Below the pieces are notes generated by a model. The model was not told the origin of the DNA and ran no database searches. It saw only the letters and a list, made by a program, of their open reading frames with translations. 64,000 nt of DNA. Origin: Planococcus chinensis (GTDB taxonomy: Bacteria > Bacillota > Bacilli > Bacillales_A > Planococcaceae). The stretch covers positions 1 to 64,000 of the forward strand of contig NZ_JABWTK010000009.1 of the NCBI RefSeq assembly GCF_020071995.1, read 5' to 3'. This document shows, piece by piece, positions 35,256 to 43,889 of this stretch (positions within the stretch are counted from its first letter, which is position 1; each line of letters begins with the position of its first letter). Position numbers and translations under genes: made by a program.

Positions 35256-35357
35256 AAAACTAATTATTCTAAAAAGTCAAGAAAAATTTAAAAAAGGGAT
35301 TAAAAAAAATAAGAGCGGGTAAAAAATCAATAACAATGAATAAAGGAGGCATGAAAG

Positions 35358-35762
35358 ATGAACCACGTAAAAGCATTGGTCATGAAGTTCGTTATGATTG
35401 CAGCAGTCTTACTTATTATTCTCACGTTAATGTTTGATGTTCCTTTCGCTGACACCTTATGGATTAGTTTAGTATTAACCCTAGTTGCATACGTAATGGG
35501 TGATTTGATGATTTTCCGGAAAGCTGGAGATCGTTCAGATCAGAATAAGCGCAATGCCATCGCTACTGTGTCAGATATTGTCGTAGCGTTCTTGGTAATT
35601 TGGCTGATGGGGGATGCACTGGTCGGCAATAATGTCGACATCATCACTCCGGCAATCATTTCTGCCATTGTTATTGGCGGCGGGGAATGGTTCTTCCACA
35701 AATACCTTGACCGCAGCGTCTTCCCTGAAAAGCATGATACAACAGGAACAGCGGCTCGATAA
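35358..35762 (+). CDS. DUF2512 (YndM-like) membrane protein
   Basis: A 134-residue protein with four hydrophobic segments (residues 8–28, 32–50, 68–86, 92–110) and a charged C-terminal tail, matching the DUF2512/YndM type of small Bacillales membrane proteins. Function unknown. ATAAAGGAGGC precedes ATG. The AT-rich upstream region includes GGGTAA near 35326, reminiscent of a sigma-B -10 element, but no good -35 accompanies it. Confidence 0.8.
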   Translation: MNHVKALVMKFVMIAAVLLIILTLMFDVPFADTLWISLVLTLVAYVMGDLMIFRKAGDRSDQNKRNAIATVSDIVVAFLVIWLMGDALVGNNVDIITPAIISAIVIGGGEWFFHKYLDRSVFPEKHDTTGTAAR

Positions 35763-35767
35763 ACAGA

Positions 35768-35798
35768 AAAAAGACTCCTTTACAGGAGTCTTTTTTTA
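35768..35798. terminator. Bidirectional terminator
   Basis: AAGACTCCT/AGGAGTCTT stem with A-run and T-run, between convergent genes. Confidence 0.87.
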
Positions 35799-35804
35799 TT
35801 GCCC

Positions 35805-36371
35805 TTATTGCTCGAGGTCAATCCGTTCGTATAGTCCGCCAGCCTGTTCAATGCGGTTGGCAAGGTCTCCGCGCATTTCGAAAATTTTGCCGGACGACAT
35901 TTCGATTACTTCGCCATTTTTTAAATACATAGCTACGGATTGTACACTTTGTGTATTGTCTTCTTTTCCAATCCGTTCTTCGATTTTCTCGAAATCTTCC
36001 CATTCATAGCTTTGTGAAGAAATGGAGAAAGGGCCGTTGTAAATGAATTCGTCTGATGTCATGTAGTAATAGTCACTAAGCGACAACAACATGCCAGCGA
36101 CCCCGGCCACAAACAAAAGGGCGGCCGCCAGGTATTTTTTCATCCGCATTTCAATGAGCGCCAAAGCGAACAATCCGGCAGCAATCAGCGCAATGCCAAG
36201 GCCGCCCGTGATGAGCGAGATATAAGAAGTTCCGACAGAAAGTGCTTCCGGTGTGATGAAAATGACCTTTAACGGATAGAAAATGGCCACTGGTGCAAAT
36301 AATGAAGAAATCAGTAAGATGATTGCGAAAGTGATGTAAATGATTCTCTTCTGGTCGACAAAATCATACAT
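35805..36371 (-). CDS. Unknown membrane protein with soluble C-terminal domain
   Basis: A 188-residue protein with four hydrophobic helices in the first 105 residues and a roughly 80-residue soluble tail with alternating strands (VQSVAMYLKNGEVIEMSSGKIFEMRGDLANRIEQAGGLYERIDLE) that looks like a small PH-like beta domain. I do not recognise a named family. Encoded 21 bp after the CDF transporter stop on the same strand, so probably part of that transcript. Confidence 0.72.
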   Translation of the reverse strand: MYDFVDQKRIIYITFAIILLISSLFAPVAIFYPLKVIFITPEALSVGTSYISLITGGLGIALIAAGLFALALIEMRMKKYLAAALLFVAGVAGMLLSLSDYYYMTSDEFIYNGPFSISSQSYEWEDFEKIEERIGKEDNTQSVQSVAMYLKNGEVIEMSSGKIFEMRGDLANRIEQAGGLYERIDLEQ

Positions 36372-36392
36372 ATTCCATGTCCCCTTAAACCA

Positions 36393-37280
36393 TTAATCGG
36401 ACCAATCTGGATTTTCATAGTCCGGTTCTATATGTACGAGTACAACACAGTTCGGTTTCACTTTTTGGATTTTTCTTTCAATTTCTTCGGTTATCCAATG
36501 GCTTTCAATTACATTCAAGGAAGGGTTGACCCCTATAGTCAAATCAATGAACATGACGTTGCCGTGATTGCGGCCTTTAAAGTCCCGCAAGATGCTGACG
36601 CCCGGTACTTTACGCACAAGCACCGACATCGTTTCCACTTCGTCTTCATTAAATCCATCGGTCAAGGTCAAAACAGCTTCTTTAAAAATGTCCAGCGCTG
36701 TTTTGATGATGATCAATCCGACGATAAATGCCGTAACCACGTCAATAATCGGAGCGCCAAGAACCGCTCCGATAATGCCAATGCCGGCGCCAATGCTGAC
36801 CAAGGCATCCGAACGATTGTCATAGGCGGCTGCCCGAACGGCAGAACTTTTAATCTGACGGCTAAGCTTCATATTGAAGCGGTACACAAAGTACATCACC
36901 AAGGCGCTGAAAAAGGCGACCGCGGCTGTGTACAGAGAAGGTGCAGCTTCTGCAGGGGAAAAGAAATTGCGTACAGCTCCCATAAGCACTTGCAGCCCGA
37001 TAATGGCCATGATGAACGAGGCAAGCAGGGAAGCGATGGTTTCTGCCCGTAAATGGCCATAATGATGGTTTTCATCAGGCGGTTTTTGTGAAATCCGCAA
37101 TCCGATCAATACAGCCACCGAGGCAATAATATCCGTTAAGTTGTTCAGTCCGTCCGCTTTCAATGCTTCTGAAGAGCCGGCATACCCGAAAGAGAGCTTT
37201 AATGCACTGAGGAAAACATAGGCGCCGATGCTGATCCAAGCTCCTTTTTCCCCTTTGCGCAAATTTGTATAGAGCTCCAT
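36393..37280 (-). CDS. Cation diffusion facilitator (CDF) metal exporter
   Basis: A 295-residue CDF antiporter with six predicted helices and a C-terminal cytosolic dimerisation domain (about 215–290). The HHYGHLRAE segment and SDALVSIG in helix 5 supply the transport-site Asp/His residues; these resemble B. subtilis MneS/MneP-type manganese exporters as much as zinc exporters, so the metal is open. GGAGGCGGG precedes the chosen ATG. Downstream of the CorC-type gene and upstream of the unknown membrane gene on the same strand. Confidence 0.88.
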   Translation of the reverse strand: MELYTNLRKGEKGAWISIGAYVFLSALKLSFGYAGSSEALKADGLNNLTDIIASVAVLIGLRISQKPPDENHHYGHLRAETIASLLASFIMAIIGLQVLMGAVRNFFSPAEAAPSLYTAAVAFFSALVMYFVYRFNMKLSRQIKSSAVRAAAYDNRSDALVSIGAGIGIIGAVLGAPIIDVVTAFIVGLIIIKTALDIFKEAVLTLTDGFNEDEVETMSVLVRKVPGVSILRDFKGRNHGNVMFIDLTIGVNPSLNVIESHWITEEIERKIQKVKPNCVVLVHIEPDYENPDWSD

Positions 37281-37314
37281 AAAGTTTCCCGCCTCCAAGT
37301 CTTGTAAACAAATT

Positions 37315-37343
37315 GAAACGACCCTCATATGAGAGCCGTTTCG
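37315..37343 (-). terminator. Weak terminator-like hairpin
   Basis: Inverted repeat GAAACG-CTCATATGAG-CGTTTC between the corC-like stop and the CDF start. On the minus strand it is followed by CAATTTGTTT, a poor T-run, so it may act only as a partial terminator or mRNA stabiliser. Confidence 0.4.
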
Positions 37344-37363
37344 TATAAATTCTTTATTTGTCT

Positions 37364-38662
37364 TTATTTATGCTTTTGAACTTCTAAGTAAAGGAGTTGA
37401 TGTCCATCAGTCTCTTTTGCCAAAAAATCATAATTTTGCTCAGAAATTTTTTGCCCTTTAATTGTATCAAAACTTTTGGACATAAACCATCCTCCGATTG
37501 TATCAATGTCTTTATCGGCTATGTTAATTCCCAGCAGAACATTAATATGGTCAATCAACAGTTTGGCATCGAAGATATAATGGCCTTCCCCGAGTTGCCG
37601 AACTTCCGGAATTTCGTCCGTATCAAATTCGTCACGGATATCGCCGACAATTTCCTCGAGAATATCTTCAATCGTCACTAAGCCGGCCGTCCCCCCGTAC
37701 TCATCCCGCAAAATAGCCATATGAATCCGTTCATGCTGCATTTTCAAAAGCAAGTTGCTGACTTTACTCGTATCAATGACTTGGATGATCGGCAAAGCAA
37801 AAATTTCGACAGGCAGTTGCCCATTGGCCGGATCTTGAATATAAGCAGTCAACAGGTGCTTCATATTTACCACACCGATAATATGGTCTTTATTGCCGTG
37901 AGTAACGGGGTAGCGGGTAAATTGTTCGTTTTGGACGAAATGTATGGCTTCTTTCAAACTCATATCTTTTTCAATGGTGCTCATAGCTGTACGGGGAACC
38001 ATAATTTCTTTTGCATTCAAACTTTCAAAATCGAAGAGTTTCTGAGCGTACGCATATTTGGCGGCATTGGCATCGCCGCTTTTTAAGCTATCCGACAAGA
38101 GAAGTTTTAAATCTTCATCTGAATAGGCCGCGTCATCAGCAGAAAAGGGCTCCAAACCGGACAAGCGGGTTATCAAGCGGGCGGAGCCATGGAAAAGCGG
38201 GGTGAAAACAAACAATAACCGGCTGCACCGGACAAGCCATAGTGAATTAGCCAGCAGGATTTTTTCAGCCTGCTGTCCAGCAATCGATTTCGGAATCATT
38301 TCGCCGCAGATTACGAGAAGAAAAGCGATTGCCATAAAAGTGATAACCAGTGCGGCTGCTTCAGCGCTGCCAGCTGACAATCCAAAATGCATCGCCTTCG
38401 GCAAAGTATACTGTTCTGCCAAGCCATGGCCCAACCAGCCGACTCCTAAAATGGATGCGGTGATGCCGATTTGGCAAAGGCATAAATAATTGTCCATGCC
38501 GGCGATGACCTTTTTGGCCGCGATTGCCCGTTTGTGTCCATTGGCAAGCAACGAATCAATTTGGGAAATCCGTACTTTTACTATCGCAAATTCACTGGCT
38601 GAGAAAAAGGCAGTGGCCGCGAGGAAGACAGCAATCGCTGTCAGTCGTATGGGTATGTCCAA
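37364..38662 (-). CDS. CNNM/CorC–HlyC family protein (DUF21–CBS–CorC)
   Basis: A 432-residue membrane protein: DUF21 domain with three to four helices (residues 1–190), CBS pair (about 205–330) and C-terminal CorC_HlyC domain (350–428). Relatives in Bacillus (YhdP/MpfA, YqhB) export magnesium or protect from Mg2+ stress; older databases call them hemolysins, for which there is no basis here. Start TTG with AAAGGAG four to five bases away, slightly close. Its neighbour is a CDF exporter, so the pair looks like a divalent-cation homeostasis unit. Confidence 0.85.
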   Translation of the reverse strand: MDIPIRLTAIAVFLAATAFFSASEFAIVKVRISQIDSLLANGHKRAIAAKKVIAGMDNYLCLCQIGITASILGVGWLGHGLAEQYTLPKAMHFGLSAGSAEAAALVITFMAIAFLLVICGEMIPKSIAGQQAEKILLANSLWLVRCSRLLFVFTPLFHGSARLITRLSGLEPFSADDAAYSDEDLKLLLSDSLKSGDANAAKYAYAQKLFDFESLNAKEIMVPRTAMSTIEKDMSLKEAIHFVQNEQFTRYPVTHGNKDHIIGVVNMKHLLTAYIQDPANGQLPVEIFALPIIQVIDTSKVSNLLLKMQHERIHMAILRDEYGGTAGLVTIEDILEEIVGDIRDEFDTDEIPEVRQLGEGHYIFDAKLLIDHINVLLGINIADKDIDTIGGWFMSKSFDTIKGQKISEQNYDFLAKETDGHQLLYLEVQKHK

Positions 38663-38893
38663 ATGGCTCCTTTGCTTCAGCTTCTAAAAAGCGAAACAAA
38701 GTTTACACCTCCTGAAAAGAAAGTTTGATTTACTTTAATAATAAAAGATTAAACAATAAAAGACAAATAATTCTGAAAACAAATTTACAAAATTGTAATA
38801 CTCACTCATATAAGCAATCAGTTATGCTTAGGGGAAGGGCTGAGTAATAGCTCAAAACTCAGTCGGAAAATCAAAAGCGCAAAGGAGAGAATT

Positions 38894-40066
38894 ATGGCAA
38901 AAAAGAATTACCTCGAAATTTTAAAAGCATCTACGAAACTAGGGTTGACTTCTTTTGGCGGCCCTACAGCGCATCTTGGGTATTTCCGGGAAGAGTATGT
39001 GGTGAAGCGAAAATGGCTTGATGATAAAGCCTATGCCGATTTGGTCGCATTGTGCCAATTCCTTCCGGGGCCTGCAAGTTCACAAGTCGGAATTTCTGTC
39101 GGCATGCTGAGAGGCGGAATATTCGGCGGCTTTCTATCCTGGTTCGGCTTTACGATGCCTTCGGTCATCTTGCTGGTATTGTTTGCCTTGCTTGTTACCA
39201 ACGGTTCTTTCGACAGCGGATGGATCCAGGGGTTAAAAATAGTTGCGGTAGCTGTAGTCGCGCATGCCTTAATGGGAATGGGCAAGTCGCTCGCACCCGA
39301 TAAACCGAGAATCGCCATCGCTGTTGGTGCTGCGGCTGCCATTTTGCTGATGCCGACTGCCTGGGCTCAAATTGGCGTCATTGTATTGACTGGAATTATC
39401 GGCTATTTTCTTTATCGAAATGCCGAGGCGCCGGAAGCGGTCAAACTGGCTTTGACGTTCGGAAAGAAAACAGGGTTTGCTGCTTGGGCGATTTTTGCAG
39501 GATTATTGATCGGGCTGCCATTGCTCCGTCCGGTCATCGAATCGAGTTATTATGCCATATTTGATATTTTCTACCGGGTTGGATCGATTGTCTTCGGCGG
39601 AGGGCATGTCGTGTTGCCGATGCTTGAACGGGAAGTGGTTCCGGGCTGGATGTCTGCAGACCTGTTTATCTCCGGCTACGGAGCAGCACAGGCGGTTCCA
39701 GGTCCCTTGTTTACTTTGTCTGGTTATCTTGGGCAATTGATGGGCAGTGGACTGGGGGTTGTGCTGGCAGTAGTAGCCATGTTCTTGCCGTCGTTTCTTC
39801 TGGTGATCGGCACGTTGCCATTTTGGAGCATCATTCGTACGAAATCAGGCGTCCAGGCTGCCTTAAAAGGGGTCAACGCGGGGGTTGTCGGCATCTTGCT
39901 GGCAGCGTTGTACGATCCGGTTTTCACTTCGGGAATCCGCGGGCCGCTCGACTTCGCGATTGCGATTATCGCCTTTGCAATGTTAGTCTATTTTAAACTA
40001 GCACCATGGATTGTCGTATTGATTACCGCAATTCTTGGAGCAGGGGCATACGCATTTCTATCATAA
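38894..40066 (+). CDS. chrA: Chromate transporter family protein (ChrA, two-domain)
   Basis: A 390-residue CHR-family membrane protein with two homologous halves, about ten helices in all. The N-terminal half begins TSFGGPTAHLGYFREEYV and CQFLPGPASSQVGISVG; the C-terminal half repeats the theme in FGGGHVVLPMLEREVV and YGAAQAVPGPLFTLSGYLG, as expected for long-chain CHR proteins. The family exports chromate, but many members serve other anions. Only 12 bp separate it from kynU, so here it may move a kynurenine-pathway compound such as anthranilate; this is inference. AAAGGAGAG before ATG. Confidence 0.86.
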   Translation: MAKKNYLEILKASTKLGLTSFGGPTAHLGYFREEYVVKRKWLDDKAYADLVALCQFLPGPASSQVGISVGMLRGGIFGGFLSWFGFTMPSVILLVLFALLVTNGSFDSGWIQGLKIVAVAVVAHALMGMGKSLAPDKPRIAIAVGAAAAILLMPTAWAQIGVIVLTGIIGYFLYRNAEAPEAVKLALTFGKKTGFAAWAIFAGLLIGLPLLRPVIESSYYAIFDIFYRVGSIVFGGGHVVLPMLEREVVPGWMSADLFISGYGAAQAVPGPLFTLSGYLGQLMGSGLGVVLAVVAMFLPSFLLVIGTLPFWSIIRTKSGVQAALKGVNAGVVGILLAALYDPVFTSGIRGPLDFAIAIIAFAMLVYFKLAPWIVVLITAILGAGAYAFLS

Positions 40067-40078
40067 GGGGGATGTCGA

Positions 40079-41332
40079 GTGGCAATAGCAGACAATGGGC
40101 AACAGCTCGATTCACTGGCTCGTTTTAAAGCCGAGTTTTATCAAAAGGAAAACCAAATTTACATGGATGGCAATTCGCTTGGGCTGATGTCAAAAAGGGC
40201 GGAAACCAAACTGCTTGAAATAGCGGAAAGCTGGAGGGATCACGCCATTGATGGGTGGACAGAAGGTACAGATCCCTGGTTTACAATGGCGGAAAATTTA
40301 AGTTCGCGGATTGCACCGCTTGTCGGGGCATTGCCGCATGAAGTGATGGTGACCGGATCCATCACCTCAAACATCCATCAGATGCTCGCGACTGTATTTC
40401 AGCCTACCGAAAAGCGAAGCGCTATCGTAGTGGATGAACTGAATTTCCCTTCGGATATTTACGCAGTGGAAAGCCATTTGAAGCTGCGCGGCTTAAATCC
40501 GGAGACGGCTTTGAGAAAAATCAGGAGCCGGGATGGCTATACGCTGGAGCTTCAGGATATTTTGGAGCAGTTGACGGAAGATGTAGCTGTTTTGCTGCTG
40601 CCGTCCGTTTTATACCGAAGCGGGCAACTGCTGCCGATTCGGGAAATTACTCAAGCCGCCCATCAAAAAGGGATTCTTGTCGGCTTTGACTTGGCACATT
40701 CCATCGGTGCGCTTCCGCATGCCTTGCACGAGGCAGAAGTGGACTTTGCTGTTTGGTGCCATTACAAGTACATGAATTCAGGGCCAGGCGGCACAGGCGG
40801 CCTGTATCTCCACGAGCGCCATCACCATCTGCTTCCAGGCTTGGCAGGCTGGTTCGGTTCAGATAAAACGAAGCAATTTGATATGGATCATTCTTTCGAG
40901 AAAGCTGAAGGTGCAGGAGCTTATCAAGTGGGCACACCGCATATATTCAGCATGGCACCGCTTCTGGGCAGTGTGGAAATATTCGAAGAAGCCGGCATTG
41001 ACAATATTCGGCAGACATCGCTTCAGTTGACCCAGCTTCTGCGGAACTTGATTGCCGAGCAGATTCCCGCCTTCGACGATGTGACGCCGGAGCGGGATGA
41101 AGAGCGGGGAGGGCATATTGCGCTGGCCCACAAAGAAGCCGCACGAATCTGCAAGGCATTAAAAGAAGCTGGAGTGGTTCCCGATTTCCGGGCGCCGAAC
41201 ATCATCCGTCTCGCACCCGTTGCCTTGTATACATCAGTGGAAGACGTGGAAGAGATGGTTAACCGCTTAAAAAAAGTGATGGACGAAGAATTGTATAAGA
41301 ACTTTACCAATGAACGAAATGTGGTGGCGTAG
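40079..41332 (+). CDS. kynU: Kynureninase
   Basis: A 417-residue PLP enzyme cleaving kynurenine to anthranilate and alanine. The PLP-binding Lys is K230 in WCHYKYMNSGPGG; FDLAHSIGALPH supplies the cofactor-contacting Asp/His, and FRAPNIIRLAPVALYTS ends the active-site region. Length matches bacterial kynureninases. GTG start with AGGGGGATG just after the chrA stop; its TAG stop abuts the ATG of kynB. Together they form the lower tryptophan-to-anthranilate pathway. The first enzyme, tryptophan 2,3-dioxygenase (kynA), is not in the window. Confidence 0.93.
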   Translation: MAIADNGQQLDSLARFKAEFYQKENQIYMDGNSLGLMSKRAETKLLEIAESWRDHAIDGWTEGTDPWFTMAENLSSRIAPLVGALPHEVMVTGSITSNIHQMLATVFQPTEKRSAIVVDELNFPSDIYAVESHLKLRGLNPETALRKIRSRDGYTLELQDILEQLTEDVAVLLLPSVLYRSGQLLPIREITQAAHQKGILVGFDLAHSIGALPHALHEAEVDFAVWCHYKYMNSGPGGTGGLYLHERHHHLLPGLAGWFGSDKTKQFDMDHSFEKAEGAGAYQVGTPHIFSMAPLLGSVEIFEEAGIDNIRQTSLQLTQLLRNLIAEQIPAFDDVTPERDEERGGHIALAHKEAARICKALKEAGVVPDFRAPNIIRLAPVALYTSVEDVEEMVNRLKKVMDEELYKNFTNERNVVA

Positions 41333-41956
41333 ATGAAAATCGGAAAAATATACGATATTTCGATGGAACTGGGCGGACAGACACCGGAATGGCCGGGAGA
41401 TATTCCATTCCAATATGAACTTGCAGCGACCATCGAACAAAGTGGATCTGTCAATGTGGGGAAAGTGGTGACGAGCACGCATATCGGCACACATGTGGAT
41501 GCACCTTTCCATTACGACAATGACGGCATCAAAATCAGCGAGTTGCCGCTGGACTGCTATTTGACGACAGCACAAGTAGCCGATGTGAGAGGGAAGGCAG
41601 AAATCTCCCGATCGGATTTGCCGGCAGTAGAAAATGGAGTGACCGCTATTTTGTTGAAAACAGACAGCTGGGAAGACCGTACCAAATTCCCGGACACTTG
41701 GCCGCTCTTTGACCCATCGATTGCCGTATGGATGGCAGAGAACGGCATTAAACTCCTAGGGGTGGATGTGCCGTCGGTGGACACAGAACACAGCAAGGAC
41801 TTGCCGATGCATATGGCGATGAACCGCCATGGCCGGTTCATTTTGGAAGGCATTGTCCTTGATGAGGTGCCGGCTGGCATTTACCAATTGGCGGCACTGC
41901 CATTAAAAATCAAAGGCGCTGACGGAAGCCCCGTGCGCGCAGTCCTTTATACGTAA
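41333..41956 (+). CDS. kynB: Kynurenine formamidase (arylformamidase)
   Basis: A 207-residue metal-dependent cyclase-family hydrolase converting N-formylkynurenine to kynurenine and formate. The signature HIGTHVDAPFH contains metal ligands H50, H54, D56 and H60; MAMNRHGRFILEGIVLDEV near the C terminus is also typical of KynB. Starts directly at the kynU stop. Followed by a terminator hairpin which is duplicated on the far side of a 506-bp repeat element. Confidence 0.93.
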   Translation: MKIGKIYDISMELGGQTPEWPGDIPFQYELAATIEQSGSVNVGKVVTSTHIGTHVDAPFHYDNDGIKISELPLDCYLTTAQVADVRGKAEISRSDLPAVENGVTAILLKTDSWEDRTKFPDTWPLFDPSIAVWMAENGIKLLGVDVPSVDTEHSKDLPMHMAMNRHGRFILEGIVLDEVPAGIYQLAALPLKIKGADGSPVRAVLYT

Positions 41957-41959
41957 AAA

Positions 41960-41986
41960 ACCCCCTTCACACAAGTGAAGGGGGGT
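41960..41986 (+). terminator. Terminator after kynB, left copy
   Basis: Stem ACCCCCTTCAC with GTGAAGGGGGGT around ACAA. It has lost most of its T-run (TTCAGACT follows, which is the repeat element). The same core hairpin recurs at 42490–42511. Confidence 0.8.
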
Positions 41987-42511
41987 TCAGACTGTAGACA
42001 AAGTTTAGATGAAATGTATAGAGATGCACAAAACCAACCGGACCGGCCACTGCGCTTTCCGTGGGCTCAGCTTCAGCCTCCTCGCTGCTTCGCACCTCCG
42101 GGGTCTTCAGCTTCAGCCTCCTCGCTGCTTCGCACCTCCGGGGTCTTCAGCTTTCGCTGTCCCACAGGAGTCTCCGTGGCCGGACCGGTTGAAGCGTCTC
42201 TCTTTGATTCAATGGTGAATGTGAATCGAGTTGAAGCTTAAACAGACAGTTCAAGAGGAAAAGCGACACTTCTGGATAGCCTTCATGTTCAGGATCCGGA
42301 GTGGAAGCCGGCGGAAAACCACTGCTCCTGTTTCTGCATCGCTTCGCTAGCTTCGTCGCAAAGGATTGCCCTCACAGGCTTCGGCGCAAGCCCGCGGCAC
42401 GCGTCCGGCTGAAACGGAGGATCTAGGATGTCCAGTTGTATGTTCATTTATCTCTCAAGTATAAAAATTCTTTTGACTACAAGCTAAAACCCCTTCACAC
42501 AAGTGAAGGGG
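41962..42511 (+). mobile_element. Terminator-flanked repeat element, copy A
   Basis: A non-coding, GC-richer element (interior 41984–42489, 506 bp) bounded on both sides by the same 22-bp terminator core (41962–41983 and 42490–42511). The left end reads CAGACTGTAGACAAAGT; the right end, on the opposite strand, reads GCTTGTAGTCAAAAGAA, giving imperfect terminal inverted repeats. Inside, 42037–42051 and 42176–42190 form a large hairpin (AACCGGACCGGCCAC, one mismatch), and a GC-rich right module contains ACGCGTCCGGCTGAAACGGA. Homologous to copies at 50494–50935 (inverted) and 58496–58948. No transposase. Confidence 0.75.
42071..42150 (+). repeat. 40-bp perfect tandem duplication inside element copy A
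   Basis: 42071–42110 is repeated exactly at 42111–42150 (unit begins CTTCAGCCTCCTCGCTGCTT). Absent from the other two copies, so a later slippage or recombination event. Confidence 0.9.
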
Positions 42512-42515
42512 TTTT
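42487..42515. terminator. Terminator, right copy (functional for both strands)
   Basis: AAAACCCCTTCAC … GTGAAGGGGTTTT with A-run and T-run on both sides, next to the stop codon of the minus-strand ArsC-like gene. Confidence 0.85.
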
Positions 42516-42948
42516 ACATATGAGCAGAACGGAAGTACGGCTCCAAGTTTTTAATGTTGATGGCTATTTCATCGCATACTTCCTGATACAATGCCCATTG
42601 TTCCGAGAAGTCGGATGAACGAAGCTCCGGATTCTGGATATCCCACCTCAGCAGTTTCTGAGCTGGCAAATCAGGTGGTATATCAGCGGCCTCGTATTCA
42701 CTGTCATGCAGGGCAATAATCAGGTCCGCTTGGCTGACTTCTTTTGAATTATAAACGCGCGGTTGTACTTCCGGCACGTTCAATACAATTTCTTTCATTA
42801 TTTCAACAGGAGTGTCGGTAATAGTTGGATCGCCCCATGCAGCACTTCGGATATCCCAGTCACTAAGATCAAGGCGATTTGCCCAGATTTCAGCCATGAG
42901 ACCGCGTTGCTGGCTAGAAGAAAGAAAATATACGGTATGTTTAGACAT
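42514..42948 (-). CDS. LMW-phosphatase/arsenate-reductase-fold protein lacking catalytic cysteines
   Basis: A 144-residue protein that aligns over its length with thioredoxin-linked ArsC/low-molecular-weight phosphatases (VYFLxxxxxxMAEIWANR at the start, ADLIIALHDSEY in the middle, WALYQEVCDEI near the end). The signature P-loop C-X5-R is missing: it reads SSSQQRG, one residue short and without Cys, and the two resolving Cys of ArsC (about 82 and 89) are absent. It therefore cannot be an arsenate reductase or phosphatase of the known type; a binding or regulatory role is possible. GAAGGGA precedes ATG. Monocistronic. Confidence 0.75.
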   Translation of the reverse strand: MSKHTVYFLSSSQQRGLMAEIWANRLDLSDWDIRSAAWGDPTITDTPVEIMKEIVLNVPEVQPRVYNSKEVSQADLIIALHDSEYEAADIPPDLPAQKLLRWDIQNPELRSSDFSEQWALYQEVCDEIAINIKNLEPYFRSAHM

Positions 42949-43071
42949 GGCTGAATCCCTTCTTCCTTTAAAATCGCTTTTCCACTTAGTAATCTATACC
43001 CATTAGAAAAGGTGCTAAACTGATAATTTTGTGCCGTTTTATTGAATTAAATCAATAAAATATCAAAAAAA

Positions 43072-43118
43072 TAAGTTTACTCGGTTACATTGAAACATGC
43101 CCGCCGAGTAAACTTTTA
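43072..43118 (-). terminator. Terminator of the universal stress protein gene
   Basis: Long stem AAGTTTACTCG/CGAGTAAACTT with a roughly 20-base loop, abutting the stop codon; A/T-rich flanks. Confidence 0.65.
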
Positions 43119-43640
43119 TTATTTTACAACGAGAACCGAACATGGAGCTTCTTTTATCAATTTGCGGCTTACTGATCCGACGAAGAACTTCTGCAAACCG
43201 GATTTGCCGCTGTTGCCAATAATCAATAAATCTACATGCTGTTCTTCAATAAAAGCAGGAATCGTTTTGCTGGCATTCCCTTCCAAAGCTAAGACGTTTG
43301 CTTGGATACCTTTTTCCTCCAGCTGCTGGTGAATCGAATTGTGCATGTGCTTGGAAAATTCGATGGAAGTGTCCATATAGTCGGTGTTTGTTTGAGATCC
43401 CATACCGTCAATATCAGGCGGCATGAACTGCGCATACGTACTGTCTACGTTTGCGGAAACAACGCGTGGCGTCGCACCGCCTCCAGCTTCTACTAACCCG
43501 GTGGATTCGTGGTATTGTTCATTCACGTAAATAATGGTCAATTTAACATCAGGCAAGGCTTTTTTCAGTTCAATAGCTTGGTCGAATGCCAGGCGGCTGC
43601 CATCTGATCCATCATAAGCCACCATAATGTTTTGATACAT
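43119..43640 (-). CDS. Universal stress protein (UspA family)
   Basis: A 173-residue cytosolic UspA-fold protein. The ATP-binding signature G-X2-G-X9-G-S is present in GNSGKSGLQKFFVGSVS near residue 145, so it is probably the nucleotide-binding type; the N terminus IMVAYDGSDGSRLAFDQAI is standard. A Gly/Ala-rich insert (GLVEAGGGATPR) lies in the middle. Start chosen at MYQN, where GGAGTT is better spaced than for the ATG nine bases earlier. Usually induced by stress or oxygen limitation; no regulatory site was recognised here. Confidence 0.88.
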   Translation of the reverse strand: MYQNIMVAYDGSDGSRLAFDQAIELKKALPDVKLTIIYVNEQYHESTGLVEAGGGATPRVVSANVDSTYAQFMPPDIDGMGSQTNTDYMDTSIEFSKHMHNSIHQQLEEKGIQANVLALEGNASKTIPAFIEEQHVDLLIIGNSGKSGLQKFFVGSVSRKLIKEAPCSVLVVK

Positions 43641-43649
43641 ACCATTCAA

Positions 43650-43823
43650 CTCCGATTCTAATATTCTTATTACTAAATTACCCTAGGCATGGAAAACGAA
43701 ACCTTGTTTGCTTAAGACAAGCATAGGAAATAAGAAACAGCCATAACTCTTTCATAAATTGCTTATTAAGAGCATAGGAATATTATGCTGTTTTGTTAAG
43801 ATTTCGATTTATTCCGAAAAATC
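43650..43823. other. Intergenic region before the bmr attenuator
   Basis: AT-rich stretch between the divergent universal stress gene and the ABC exporter leader. Contains promoter-like AT blocks for the minus-strand gene but no feature I can support. Confidence 0.4.
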
Positions 43824-43853
43824 TTGACAATTCAAAAAAGGGGGTGGTACTCT
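43824..43853 (+). promoter_or_regulatory. Promoter of the ABC exporter operon leader
   Basis: Perfect TTGACA (43824–43829), 18-bp spacer, TACTCT (43848–43853). Transcription would start near 43860, giving a leader of about 380 nt before the first ABC gene. Confidence 0.65.
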
Positions 43854-43889
43854 TGAATTACCAAATCAAAGGAAAAGGAGGTTTTGACA

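Noticed and set aside
35300-35330. Sigma-B promoter before the DUF2512 gene
   Set aside because: GGGTAA is present but no acceptable -35 at the required spacing.
37364-38662. Hemolysin annotation for the CorC/HlyC protein
   Set aside because: The DUF21–CBS–CorC architecture points to divalent-cation homeostasis; nothing indicates a toxin.
42060-42160. CRISPR-like repeats
   Set aside because: Only two immediately adjacent copies without spacers; a tandem duplication.
41975-42241. ORFs of 69–88 codons in repeat element A
   Set aside because: No ribosome binding sites, frames pass through hairpins and the 40-bp duplication, and the frames are not kept in copies B and C.
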